Shown here in pieces: positions 52,146 to 62,559 of a stretch of DNA of 64,000 nt. How positions within the stretch are numbered: the first letter of the stretch is position 1; every line of letters starts with the position of its first letter. The position numbers were made by a program, and so were the translations under genes. This DNA comes from Paenibacillus paridis (GTDB lineage: Bacteria > Bacillota > Bacilli > Paenibacillales > Paenibacillaceae): assembly GCF_006345825.1 (NCBI RefSeq), contig NZ_VCIX01000085.1:1-64000 (forward strand), written 5' to 3'. Under the pieces are notes generated by a model that did no database searches, had not been told where the DNA came from, and saw nothing but the letters and a program-made list of their open reading frames with translations.

Positions 52146-52571
52146 TTACATGAGGGAGCTCTTGTTAATGAGAAGCATGAGTGCCTCGATACAAGCAGCT
52201 GTCTGTGGCATCAGACGCGTGTAGAGGTGGTTGGCTTGCTTTGGCTTGAGTTTCTTGATGACAGGCTCCAATTCCTTCACTTCGCGCTCCAGCTGGCTTA
52301 AATGATGCTGTAGATCGGTGAGCTTGCGGGATACCTGCTCCTCAGGTGTGATTTTGCTCCAGCTTTCAATCGTTGCTTTGATCTCATCTAACGTATATTT
52401 ATCTTTTTTCATCTGTTCAATACGTTCTAACCTCTGCAAGGTTTCATCGGCATAGAGGCGATAGTTTTTGGCTGAGCGCTCGGCAGGCTCAATTAGGCCG
52501 ATAGAAGTGTAGTAATCGATCGTACGCGGACTGACTTGAGCGAGCTTGGACAATTCTCCGATTCGATACAT
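52146..52571 (-). CDS. MerR-family transcriptional regulator
   Basis: This 141-residue protein has an N-terminal MerR helix-turn-helix (YRIGELSKLAQVSPRTIDYYTSIGLIEP) and a following coiled coil (DLQHHLSQLEREVKELEPVIKKLKP). No cysteine cluster for metal binding is seen. GGAGG precedes the ATG at 52571; ATG at 52586 lies on the ribosome site itself. It is divergent from amtB over a long intergenic region. Confidence 0.9.
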   Translation of the reverse strand: MYRIGELSKLAQVSPRTIDYYTSIGLIEPAERSAKNYRLYADETLQRLERIEQMKKDKYTLDEIKATIESWSKITPEEQVSRKLTDLQHHLSQLEREVKELEPVIKKLKPKQANHLYTRLMPQTAACIEALMLLINKSSLM

Positions 52572-52586
52572 GTTGAAAACCTCCAT

Positions 52587-53081
52587 TCGTTTAGAATTTA
52601 AAAATGATTTTCTTCTATTAAAGGAAACATCGCTTCGTTATCCTATGATAACTCTTTAACATCCTATACCTCTAATGATAAAGGTAAAGTAACCATACAG
52701 TCAAACGTGTTACATGAGGTGTCAAAAGCAGCATGATAAGTGAAGAGAAAGAAACGATTCAAAACGCTTCTTTTCTATATATAGCGAATTTTTATGATAA
52801 TGAATCAGTAGGGAAGACCTAGGCTATATTTCAACCTATTATTTCTAAGGTAGGAAACTATGCCTATAAAAAGCGAAAATGCGAAGGATATGCATAAGGT
52901 TTAGGAGAATTTGCTGCTGTTTTGTTCAAAATCTTAACGTTCGTGTTAGATTTTATGCCGAACGTTTGATTTTTTTTAAAAAAATAGATAAAACGTATTG
53001 TCAAATTGAGCACTACTGACTATAATGACATTAAGTCTTTCCTCACATGTAAGAGAACATAACATTTAGGGAGTGGTCGTA
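52587..53081 (+). promoter_or_regulatory. Nitrogen-regulated promoter region of amtB
   Basis: There is no gene in 495 bases. TTGTCA (52998-53003) and TATAAT (53021-53026), 17 apart, form a near-consensus promoter with its start near 53033. TGTAAGAGAACATAACA at 53048-53064 matches the GlnR/TnrA consensus TGTNA-N7-TNACA exactly, just after the start. TGTTAGATTTTATGCCG at 52944-52960 is a partial match upstream of the -35, lying inside an AACGTTCG-15-CGAACGTT inverted repeat (52936-52966). A one-mismatch copy is at 52708-52724. Confidence 0.75.
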
Positions 53082-54446
53082 ATGGTAAAGAAAACGATGT
53101 TAGCTTTAGGGATCTTCACTTTATTGTTTCCGGTAATGGCGTTTGCAGAGGATCCTTCAGGCGCAACGTTAGACATGGGTTTGAACTCGCTATGGGTTAT
53201 GCTCGCATTTATTCTAGTTCTACTAATGCAAGGCGGATTTATTCTTCTTGAAACAGGTTCTACGCGGATGAAAAATGCAGGTCATGTTGCCGGCAAAACA
53301 ATTTTCACAACAGGCCTTGCTGCACTTATTTATTGGGCATTTGGTTATGGTATGGCATTTGGCGGTGACAGCAGCGTTAACGCAGTGTTCGGTTGGGGTG
53401 ACTTCTTCTTCAACCCAGCAATCGCAGCTGGCGATGGCGAGAGCCTTCCAAGCACCGTATTCTTCTTGTTCCAACTAGCGTTCGCTGCAGTATCCCTCTC
53501 AATCGCATGGGGAGGCTTTGCAGAAAGAGCTAAGCTTTCCTCTTATATTGTCTTTACATTATTTTTCGTAGCTCTTATTTACCCGACAGTGGCTCACTGG
53601 ATCTGGGGCGGCGGCTGGCTTGCAGAAGACGGCGCACAAGACTTTGCAGGTTCGACAGTCGTTCACTTAACAGGAGCGCTTGCAGCATTTGCGGCGACCG
53701 TGTTGCTCAAGCCTCGTATCGGTAAATTTAACAAAGACGGTTCTGCTAATGAAATCTTGGGTCACAACCAAGTGTTTACAGCACTTTCTGTATTGCTTCT
53801 ATGGGTAGGTTGGTTCGGTTTCAATGCTGGTAGTACGGTAGCAATTGGCGATGGCTTCTTCGGATATGTAGCTTTTAACACGATGCTTGGCGCAGGAGCG
53901 GGCGGCGTGGCAGCACTTCTTATCTCATGGGCAATTTCAGGCAAAGCAGATATTACTGCGATGCTAAATGGTACGCTTGCCGGATTGGTCGCTATTACAG
54001 CTTCTTGCGCATTCGTTGATCCTTGGGCAGCGGTTGTCATCGGTCTGGTAGCTGGCGTACTAGTCGTATTCAGCGTTAAATTTTTCGAAAAAATCAAAGT
54101 CGACGATCCGATCTATGCTTTGTCTGTTCATGGCGCGGCTGGTATCTGGGGTACGCTTGCTAACGGTATCTTCGCTACACAAGTACTGGCTGACAAAGTT
54201 GGCGTAGGTACAGGCGGCCTGATCGACACAGGCAGCTGGAAGCAACTTTGGGTTCAATTCGAATCCGTAGTCGTAGTTGGCGCATTCGTTCTTGCGGCTT
54301 CCTTCCTTGTTCTTGGCGTAATGAAGCTGATCATGGGCTTCCGTGTAACAGAAGAGCAAGAAATTATCGGTCTTGACCTGAGTGAGCACGGAGCTTATGG
54401 TTATCCTGAGCAAATGAAAAAAGCAGGCCAAAACATTCAAGGCTAA
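53082..54446 (+). CDS. amtB: Ammonium transporter
   Basis: This 454-residue Amt/Mep channel protein has a signal peptide (MVKKTMLALGIFTLLFPVMAFA) and eleven membrane helices. The pore histidines lie in STVVHLTGALAAF and YALSVHGAAGIWGTL, and the external Trp/Phe gate region is conserved. AGGGAG lies eight bases before the ATG at 53082. No glnK gene follows, unlike most amtB operons; a GlnD-like protein gene follows instead. It imports ammonium under nitrogen limitation, in line with the GlnR-like boxes. Confidence 0.95.
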   Translation: MVKKTMLALGIFTLLFPVMAFAEDPSGATLDMGLNSLWVMLAFILVLLMQGGFILLETGSTRMKNAGHVAGKTIFTTGLAALIYWAFGYGMAFGGDSSVNAVFGWGDFFFNPAIAAGDGESLPSTVFFLFQLAFAAVSLSIAWGGFAERAKLSSYIVFTLFFVALIYPTVAHWIWGGGWLAEDGAQDFAGSTVVHLTGALAAFAATVLLKPRIGKFNKDGSANEILGHNQVFTALSVLLLWVGWFGFNAGSTVAIGDGFFGYVAFNTMLGAGAGGVAALLISWAISGKADITAMLNGTLAGLVAITASCAFVDPWAAVVIGLVAGVLVVFSVKFFEKIKVDDPIYALSVHGAAGIWGTLANGIFATQVLADKVGVGTGGLIDTGSWKQLWVQFESVVVVGAFVLAASFLVLGVMKLIMGFRVTEEQEIIGLDLSEHGAYGYPEQMKKAGQNIQG

Positions 54447-54484
54447 TCGAATGAGAAGGACTGACCGAAGGGAGAGGGCGTCGC

Positions 54485-55552
54485 ATGAGTGATCCGGTGC
54501 GATTGCAGCTGCTGAAGCAGATTGGCTCTGCCGATCATGTAGAAGTGCTGCGAAGCTTGCGGGATCAGGTTCACGAGCAGATGGAAGCTCTTCTCCCCAC
54601 GCGTCCGGTCGAACAATTTAATGAACAATTGAATGAGGTGCACGACGCGGTAATCCAGCGCTCGATCATCCTCGCAGAAGCGGAAATGGCACGGTTGGGG
54701 AAGGGTTCTCCCCCCGTGCCTTACGCATATTTATTGTTCGGCAGCGGCGGTCGGAAAGAGCAGACGTTGTCAAGCGATCAAGACAGCGGAGTTGTCTATC
54801 AGGATCCTGTGGCTGATCCAGAAGAAGTACGTCTTTATTTCAAACAATTATGCGAGCTTATCGTCGCTTTTCTTCAAGTGACGGGATACCCGCCGTGTGA
54901 AGGCAACGTGCTAAGCAGCAACCCAGAGTGGTGTTTGCCTTTATCGGAATGGGGCAGCAAGCTGGATCACTGGTTTGAAGAGCCGGCCTGGGAAGCGGTC
55001 CGTTATTTGCTGATTATCGCAGATGGCAGATGCGTTTACGGAGAGCAAAGGCTGTTAGACGAGCTTAAGGACTTATTTTTTATCGATATGCTGAATCATC
55101 AAATTATTTTGCAGCGGATGCTTGATAATACGATGCGCCATAAAGTGCTTCTTGGCATTTTTGGCCAACTTCTCAAGGAACAATACGGAGAGGATGCGGG
55201 CAGCCTAGATATCAAATACGGCGCCTACATTCCTATGGTAAATTCAATCAGGCTATTGTCAATTCAAATGGGAATAAGGGAAACGTCCACGCTTGAGCGG
55301 ATTAAAATGCTGGTTAAGGCTGGGAAGATGTCTGCTGCAGATGCCGCGGTTTACGATCAGGCATTTCGTATTTTTCTAAGGCTTCGGTTAATGACGACAG
55401 AGCAAAACGCCGATGGCTTGTATGCGAACAATGGCAAGCTGTCCAACCGGAAACTGACGAAGGAAATGACGGATGAGTTGAAAAGCGGTCTGCGTCTAGG
55501 CAAGAAGCTGCAGCGAGCAGTATTCAAGCAAACAATGGGCAGGCTTACGTAA
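54485..55552 (+). CDS. DUF294 GlnD-like nucleotidyltransferase
   Basis: This 355-residue protein has a nucleotidyltransferase core (LLFGSGGRKEQTLSSDQDSG, two Asp of the metal site, about residues 81-100) and a C-terminal helical DUF294_C domain. It resembles the uridylyltransferase part of GlnD but lacks HD and ACT domains and the CBS domains of many relatives. AAGGGAGAGG precedes the ATG. It begins 38 bases after amtB and is followed after 12 bases by an exonuclease gene. It may modify a protein or nucleotide in nitrogen signalling; that is inference. Confidence 0.85.
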   Translation: MSDPVRLQLLKQIGSADHVEVLRSLRDQVHEQMEALLPTRPVEQFNEQLNEVHDAVIQRSIILAEAEMARLGKGSPPVPYAYLLFGSGGRKEQTLSSDQDSGVVYQDPVADPEEVRLYFKQLCELIVAFLQVTGYPPCEGNVLSSNPEWCLPLSEWGSKLDHWFEEPAWEAVRYLLIIADGRCVYGEQRLLDELKDLFFIDMLNHQIILQRMLDNTMRHKVLLGIFGQLLKEQYGEDAGSLDIKYGAYIPMVNSIRLLSIQMGIRETSTLERIKMLVKAGKMSAADAAVYDQAFRIFLRLRLMTTEQNADGLYANNGKLSNRKLTKEMTDELKSGLRLGKKLQRAVFKQTMGRLT

Positions 55553-55564
55553 GGCGGTGGAGGA

Positions 55565-56299
55565 ATGAAAGAGCAAAAAGGCGTCGGTCGCATGTGGAAC
55601 CTATACAAAATGGGAGGATTTACGCCTGCCATCGCTTCTATGCTAGGCTCCCAGAATGCGCAGCAAATGGCGTTTATTCGCAACGTTAATAAAGAGCAGC
55701 GCAAGCAATCGATGTTCGATATGCCATTAAAAGAATTAGAGGTTGTTGTATTCGACTTGGAGACAACGGGCTTCTATCCAACCAACGGCGATGAAATTAT
55801 TTCATTCGGGGCGGTAATGTTTAGGGGGGGCGAGGTGGTAGAAAATGAATGCTTCTACAGCCTGGTCAATCCCAAGCGTAAAATTCCGAAGGCGATCGTC
55901 GAGTTGACGGGCATTACGAATGAAATGGTGCAGGATGCACCTGATTTGATGCAGGTGCTGCACGATTTTATGGAATTTGTAGGCAGACGACTGCTTGTCG
56001 CCCATGCTTCGGGCCATGACAAGCAGTTTCTGAACGCTGCGCTATGGCGAACTTCGAAAGTGAATTTAAACCACAGAGTGCTGGATACGATGATGGTGGC
56101 TAAGTGGCTGGAGCCAAATCTGGAAGGCTACAGCCTAGATGATTTGCTCGAGAGCTGCTGCATTCCAATCACGGAAAGGCATCACGCGCTGCAGGACTCC
56201 ATTATGACTGCGAAGCTGTGGCAGAACTATCTTGCCAGGATTTTGGAGAGGAATATTACAACACTGGGCGATTTGTATGCTTATTTAAGCAAGCACTAG
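55565..56299 (+). CDS. DnaQ-like DEDDh 3'-5' exonuclease
   Basis: This 244-residue exonuclease has motif I (VVVFDLETTGF), motif II around LLVAHASGHDKQFLN and the DEDDh motif III HHALQDSIMTA. It probably trims DNA or RNA 3' ends, like the proofreading subunit. GGTGGAGG precedes the ATG. It is paired with the DUF294 gene; this pairing recurs in other bacteria. Its 3' end overlaps the convergent JAMM gene by 15 bases. Confidence 0.9.
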   Translation: MKEQKGVGRMWNLYKMGGFTPAIASMLGSQNAQQMAFIRNVNKEQRKQSMFDMPLKELEVVVFDLETTGFYPTNGDEIISFGAVMFRGGEVVENECFYSLVNPKRKIPKAIVELTGITNEMVQDAPDLMQVLHDFMEFVGRRLLVAHASGHDKQFLNAALWRTSKVNLNHRVLDTMMVAKWLEPNLEGYSLDDLLESCCIPITERHHALQDSIMTAKLWQNYLARILERNITTLGDLYAYLSKH

Positions 56300-56749
56300 C
56301 TCCATCGGAATAAACTGGCCGTGTGAACGGTTGAAGGGCTGGACATGGGGGTTTTCGCTGTTTTGCAGGGAAACAATCCAATAAGATAGCTCGGAAGCCG
56401 GCAGGAAGCCTTCAGCGTCGCTAGAGGACGGCACTGCCTCGGTACGCGGATGCGAATGGAACAAGCCGACAAGCTTTTGTCGGTTTTTTTGCATGTCGTA
56501 ATACACAGAGGTCCATTCTGCCGGATCAAAGGAGAACGAATGAGTAGGATCGATATGCGTATTGGTGATAGGGATAATGGTGTCAATAACGTAACGCTTA
56601 CCGTTGTCGGCGCTTCCTTGCTCCAAGTCTGAACCTGAGCTTGCAACGATTCCACAAGCTTCGATAGGTTTGGCATCCTTGCAAATTTGGATGAGCTGAT
56701 TATAAGCGGATTGCGTAATAAACCCCTTCATTGGTTGTTGCTCCATCAT
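56285..56749 (-). CDS. JAMM/MPN+ zinc metallopeptidase
   Basis: This 154-residue protein of the Mov34/MPN/PAD-1 fold carries the complete JAMM motif: an upstream Glu (PIEACGIVA), then HSHPRTEAVPSSSD (H-x-H, seven residues, S-x2-D). Bacterial relatives remove C-terminal extensions from ubiquitin-like sulfur carriers or cleave isopeptides. AGGAGG precedes the ATG. No sulfur-carrier gene is adjacent, so the partner is unknown. Confidence 0.88.
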   Translation of the reverse strand: MMEQQPMKGFITQSAYNQLIQICKDAKPIEACGIVASSGSDLEQGSADNGKRYVIDTIIPITNTHIDPTHSFSFDPAEWTSVYYDMQKNRQKLVGLFHSHPRTEAVPSSSDAEGFLPASELSYWIVSLQNSENPHVQPFNRSHGQFIPMELVLA

Positions 56750-56985
56750 TATGCCTCCTAACAAAATAAACGTAATTTAAGTATAACGGAAACCGGCAGT
56801 GGGAGCTAACCCCTATCTACCGCGTATGAACGGGTCTGTATTTACCAACAATAAGGGCAAAGGCTATTTTGGTAAAACGTGACGTTTTTATGGCTAAAAT
56901 GCTCAGCGCCTTGAGCTTCCATACTGCACATGATACCATGAAGCCATGCGGTTAAAAAGTTCTTGAACGAGAAGGAAGGTACGCC

Positions 56986-57525
56986 ATGAAACGCGCCATT
57001 ACGCTATTTACCATTGCATTTGTATTTGCTGGCTTGGCCCTGTTCCAATATAACAATGACGGTTCGGATTCCGTTACGCTGGCAGCTCCGTCGGCAGATT
57101 TCAAGCCTAAGGCTGGATTTACGGCGACAGCATTTAAGCTTCCAGCGCTTGATGAGCAATCCTACGAGGTCGGGGGCAAGCGAGGTAAATTATCCTTCGT
57201 TAACTTCTGGGCTTCTTGGTGCGGCCCCTGCGAGCTGGAGGCGCCTGATTTGCAGCGGCTGCATGAGCAATACGGAGAAACAATCCAGCTGTATGGGGTC
57301 AATGCCACCAAATACGACAAAGAACGGGCGGCCCGTGATTTTGTCAATGAGCATGAATTTACCTTTCCGATTCTGATGGACCGCGAAGGTGACGTAACCA
57401 AGCAATATAAGGTGGATACATTCCCAACAACTTTTCTCATTGACAGCGAGGGCGTCATTCGAGAAAGAATAAATGGCGTCATTACCTACGAGGAATGGGA
57501 ACGTTTGATTGAAAAGTGGATGTGA
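56986..57525 (+). CDS. ResA/TlpA-like membrane-anchored thioredoxin
   Basis: This 179-residue protein has an N-terminal hydrophobic anchor (about residues 4-20) and an extracytoplasmic thioredoxin fold with active site FWASWCGPCELEAPDLQ, central KQYKVDTFPTTFLID with cis-Pro, and a C-terminal strand. It probably reduces apocytochrome c or other exported disulfides, as ResA does. GAAGGAAGG precedes the ATG. It stands alone; no cytochrome maturation genes are nearby. Confidence 0.9.
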   Translation: MKRAITLFTIAFVFAGLALFQYNNDGSDSVTLAAPSADFKPKAGFTATAFKLPALDEQSYEVGGKRGKLSFVNFWASWCGPCELEAPDLQRLHEQYGETIQLYGVNATKYDKERAARDFVNEHEFTFPILMDREGDVTKQYKVDTFPTTFLIDSEGVIRERINGVITYEEWERLIEKWM

Positions 57526-57530
57526 GGAAA

Positions 57531-57583
57531 CAAAAAAAGGTCTGGCTGATGTCACGAGTTGACGTCAGGCAGACCTTTTTTGT
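57531..57583. terminator. Bidirectional terminator
   Basis: AAAAAAAGGTCTGGCTGA and its imperfect complement ending AGACCTTTTTT form a long stem around CGAGT-containing sequence, with runs on both sides. It lies between the ResA-like gene and cimA. Confidence 0.92.
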
Positions 57584-57591
57584 TGTTATTG

Positions 57592-59208
57592 TTAATGGTT
57601 GACGAGTCCGATCCTATCCGATGAATCGGCTTGATTGTTATCCACCTTGACCATGCCAAGCAAGGCATAACGGATACTGTCAACGAGAGCTTCCCAGCTT
57701 GCTTCGATAACATTATTAGAAACGCCAACGGTGCTCCATGTGTTATCCAGGCCAGTGGATTCGATTAGCACGCGTACCTTGGCTGCTGTAGCGTCCTTCT
57801 CGTCGATTACACGAACTTTGTAATCAGAGAGATGAATGCCTTCAATCTTAGGATAAAATTGAACCAGTGCCTTGCGGAGCGCGTTATCGAGCGCATTGAC
57901 GGGGCCGTTGCCCTCGGCAGCTGTGTATACCTGTTGGCCGCCTACATTTATCTTCACAATGGCTTCGGAAATCATTTGGCCGTTAGTTTTCTCAACGAGC
58001 ATTTTGAACGATTCAACCTTGAAGACTTCCTTGACCTCGCCGTCAAATGCCTCGCGAAGCAGCAATTCCATCGATGCATCCGCGCCTTCGAATTGATATC
58101 CTTGATGTTCCAGCTCTTTAATCTGGTCCATGATCTGTTTCGTTTTCTCATTATTTGCCGTAACGTCAAGGCCAAGCTCCTTGGCTTTGGAGATGATGTT
58201 GCTTTGGCCGGCAAGCTCGGATACGAGAATGCGCTGCTTGTTGCCTACAAGCTCCGGCTGGATATGCTCGTAGGTTTTGGAATCCTTCATAATCGCCGAT
58301 ACATGGATGCCGCCTTTGTGTGCAAATGCCGCATTGCCGACATAAGCTTGGCCAACCGGCATATGGACATTGGCGATTTCGCTTACGTAGCGTGCAGTGC
58401 TTGTCAATGTAGAGAGCTTCTCATCAGGCAGTACATCATATTTCATCTTAATTTGCAGGTTAGGGATGATGGAGCACAGATTCGCATTGCCGCAGCGCTC
58501 GCCATAGCCGTTGATTGTGCCTTGAACCTGACGTGCGCCTGCGCCAACAGCGGCAAGTGAGTTAGCCACGGCTAGCTCGCAGTCGTTATGGGTGTGAATG
58601 CCAATTGGCGTTGTCAGCACCTGTCTTACATGCGTGACGATGTCATGGATTTCATTCGGCAGGGTGCCGCCGTTCGTATCGCAAAGCACGAGCCAATTCG
58701 CGCCAGCCTCCTGTGCCTTCTTAAGCACGGAAACAGCGTATTCAGGGTTGTGCTTGAAACCATCGAAAAAATGCTCCGCATCAAACAAGGCTTCCATGCC
58801 GTTTTGCTTTAGAAAAGCGATGGAGTCGTAAATCATCGATAGATTTTCCTCAAGCGTTGTTTGCAGGGCGGTATGTACATGGAAGTCCCATGATTTTCCT
58901 ACAAGCGTAGCCGCCGGAACACCGGATTCCGCAATGCGAACAAGGCTGGCGTCCTGTTCGGCCAAGCTGTTTTTCCGACGCGTGCTTCCAAATGCGGTAA
59001 TTTTGGCATTAAGATTGAATGCTTTGATCCGCTGGAAAAATTCGATATCCTTGCTGTTGCTTCCGGGATTGCCGCCTTCAATATAATGAACGCCCAGCGC
59101 GTCGAGCTTCTGGGCAATTTTTAATTTGTCATCCGCAGACAGGCTGATTCCTTCTCCTTGTGTACCGTCACGCAGCGTCGTATCAAATATGGATATGTTT
59201 GTTGTCAT
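57592..59208 (-). CDS. cimA: Citramalate synthase
   Basis: This 538-residue enzyme of the HMGL/LeuA superfamily condenses pyruvate and acetyl-CoA to citramalate for isoleucine synthesis. The catalytic barrel starts ISIFDTTLRDGTQGEGI. IEGGNPGSNSKD, GIHTHNDCELAVANS and HKGGIHVSA are typical of CimA rather than LeuA. The C-terminal LeuA allosteric domain (about residues 400-515) allows feedback control by an amino acid. The ATG at 59208 has GGAGG ten bases upstream. Other members of the pathway are not in this window. Confidence 0.92.
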   Translation of the reverse strand: MTTNISIFDTTLRDGTQGEGISLSADDKLKIAQKLDALGVHYIEGGNPGSNSKDIEFFQRIKAFNLNAKITAFGSTRRKNSLAEQDASLVRIAESGVPAATLVGKSWDFHVHTALQTTLEENLSMIYDSIAFLKQNGMEALFDAEHFFDGFKHNPEYAVSVLKKAQEAGANWLVLCDTNGGTLPNEIHDIVTHVRQVLTTPIGIHTHNDCELAVANSLAAVGAGARQVQGTINGYGERCGNANLCSIIPNLQIKMKYDVLPDEKLSTLTSTARYVSEIANVHMPVGQAYVGNAAFAHKGGIHVSAIMKDSKTYEHIQPELVGNKQRILVSELAGQSNIISKAKELGLDVTANNEKTKQIMDQIKELEHQGYQFEGADASMELLLREAFDGEVKEVFKVESFKMLVEKTNGQMISEAIVKINVGGQQVYTAAEGNGPVNALDNALRKALVQFYPKIEGIHLSDYKVRVIDEKDATAAKVRVLIESTGLDNTWSTVGVSNNVIEASWEALVDSIRYALLGMVKVDNNQADSSDRIGLVNH

Positions 59209-59408
59209 TAACGGGACGCCTCCTTCACTGATAGCCATTTCAAATCATAATTTAATATTATAACACTTGTCGTCGTGAAAGTAGAGGGTTTGTTGTAAAA
59301 TTTGCGTGGTGACTATAGCTTCGTTGACTTGCCCCTATTGGAATTGTATGCTGGGGATGACGAGGCTTATGTAATTTTGTTGCTTCTAATTTAGGCGGTG
59401 ATACAAAG

Positions 59409-60991
<1,583 letters not shown>

Positions 60992-61008
60992 TATCTAATT
61001 CTTGTGAA

Positions 61009-61053
61009 GAAGCCCCTTTTTGCCAGCGCTTGCTGCGGAAGGGGCTTTTTTGC
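61009..61053 (+). terminator. Terminator of the ferredoxin gene
   Basis: AAGCCCCTT pairs with AAGGGGCTT across a loop containing AGCGCTTGCTG, followed by TTTTTT. Confidence 0.88.
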
Positions 61054-61146
61054 ATGCCTTTTCTATTGAAATGATTGTGTGGGGATTCATTCATGCTTCC
61101 ATCCGACCGATAAAGAATTATTGCCACTAGTTGGGAGGAGCGGGGA

Positions 61147-62553
61147 ATGGAGTCTCCAGATGATATTTTTTATTTAAAGCAATTTGTAAACCAACATCCG
61201 AATAACCAAATGGGCTGGTATTTGCTAGGCAAACAGTATTTGCTTGCCGGCAAGGAAGGTAAGGCGAACTATTGCTTCCTCAAAGCTGGCGAGGTTTATG
61301 ACGCGTTTGAGGATGAGAGCCACCCATTGTCGGATAATCAGCTGCAGCAGCTCAAAGCATGGGATAAACAGCATAAGAAAAAAAAGCTTGCCCGAAGAAC
61401 GGCGTTATTGGCAGGCTTACTGCTCTTTGTTGTGGTGATGATTCCAGCTAATGGAGCTTTAAAGAAAGAAACTGCGCCCGAGCCGCTTGTTGCAGCCCAG
61501 AACCAGCAGCTTCCGGTAGGTGTGGTATTCGTTACGCAGAAGGATCGACAGCCGATTGGCAGTGCGTGGAACGCACTAATCGCCGCAGCTGCCGATGCGC
61601 CGCTTCTGACGATCACGGCGAGGCTAGAGGAAGAAGCGGGCTGGCGCAAATGGAAAGGGAACACGAAGCTGCTTATGGCCGTCCGAAAGGAAAGTGGGGC
61701 TTCAGAGCTGCAGGCAATGATGCTTGATCGGCAAACCTGTGATTGTGAGCCATCCGACGTATCCGCTGTTGCGAAACAATACGAGAAATGGAGCCAAGAG
61801 CAGGAGACCCATTGGACGTTAGCGAGCGCAATTATCCAATATGAGCGAAAAAATAAAAAATGGCCCGAGAAGCTGGATGATTTGATTCGGCCGTATCCTA
61901 ACAATTATCTTGCCGGCGAAAGAGGCGGAATGCGCGCTTTATTTGCCGGAGTCAGCCTCAAGGTGAAAAATGCCAAGGCCCAGAAGGATAAGTCTATTCG
62001 TGAGCAGGGAGCCGGCAAGGGTGGTTTAACAGCTGTGGATGGGAAGGAAACTCCGCAAAAGGATAAGAGTCCATTGGTAGGCACAAATGGAATTTTGGAC
62101 AAAGAGTGGAATCAGCCGCTTGAGGTTATTGTGGACAAATCTACCCACCGGCTGGCGGTTGTTCAAGGGAATATCATCGTTAGGAGCTATAAGGTAGGTC
62201 TTGGCGGAGAGGAAACGCCGGAAGGAAGCTTCTATATCAGCGAAAAAGTGAAAAATCCGAATGGGAGCGACAATGGGATTTTTGGGAGCCGCGGCATGAC
62301 GCTGTCGAATACGCTATATGCCATTCATGGGACGGATGAGCCGGGTAGCATTGGCAAGGATGAATCGCTTGGCTGCGTAAGGATGGGCAAAGAGGACGTA
62401 GAAGAATTGTTCGACATGATTCCGCTTGGAACCATAGTAAAAATAAAAAACGGGACGCTTCCGTCCAAGGTACAGCAGCCAACAGAAAGATTCAAGCTGG
62501 AGCCGCGCCAAAACGAAACCAATCCCGCAAAGGTATATAAATGGCTGACTTAA
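61147..62553 (+). CDS. Membrane L,D-transpeptidase with TPR-like N-terminus
   Basis: This 468-residue protein has three parts. A cytoplasmic TPR-like region (about 1-65, WYLLGKQYLLAGKEGKANYCF) comes first. A basic stretch and a membrane helix (about 86-100) follow. An extracytoplasmic part ends in a YkuD domain (about 315-435). The catalytic motif is complete: HGTDEPGSIG, then SLGCVRM with Cys. It forms 3-3 or anchoring cross-links in peptidoglycan. GGGAGGAG precedes the ATG. The central region (about 110-300) has no recognised domain. Confidence 0.9.
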   Translation: MESPDDIFYLKQFVNQHPNNQMGWYLLGKQYLLAGKEGKANYCFLKAGEVYDAFEDESHPLSDNQLQQLKAWDKQHKKKKLARRTALLAGLLLFVVVMIPANGALKKETAPEPLVAAQNQQLPVGVVFVTQKDRQPIGSAWNALIAAAADAPLLTITARLEEEAGWRKWKGNTKLLMAVRKESGASELQAMMLDRQTCDCEPSDVSAVAKQYEKWSQEQETHWTLASAIIQYERKNKKWPEKLDDLIRPYPNNYLAGERGGMRALFAGVSLKVKNAKAQKDKSIREQGAGKGGLTAVDGKETPQKDKSPLVGTNGILDKEWNQPLEVIVDKSTHRLAVVQGNIIVRSYKVGLGGEETPEGSFYISEKVKNPNGSDNGIFGSRGMTLSNTLYAIHGTDEPGSIGKDESLGCVRMGKEDVEELFDMIPLGTIVKIKNGTLPSKVQQPTERFKLEPRQNETNPAKVYKWLT

Positions 62554-62559
62554 TAGTAC

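Noticed and set aside
57832..58560. Plus-strand open frame of about 240 codons
   Set aside because: It is antisense to citramalate synthase, which has intact catalytic motifs.
59209..59408. Search for a T-box or LexA site between cimA and dinB
   Set aside because: No T-box specifier or antiterminator motif and no clear LexA-type CGAAC..GTTCG palindrome were seen.
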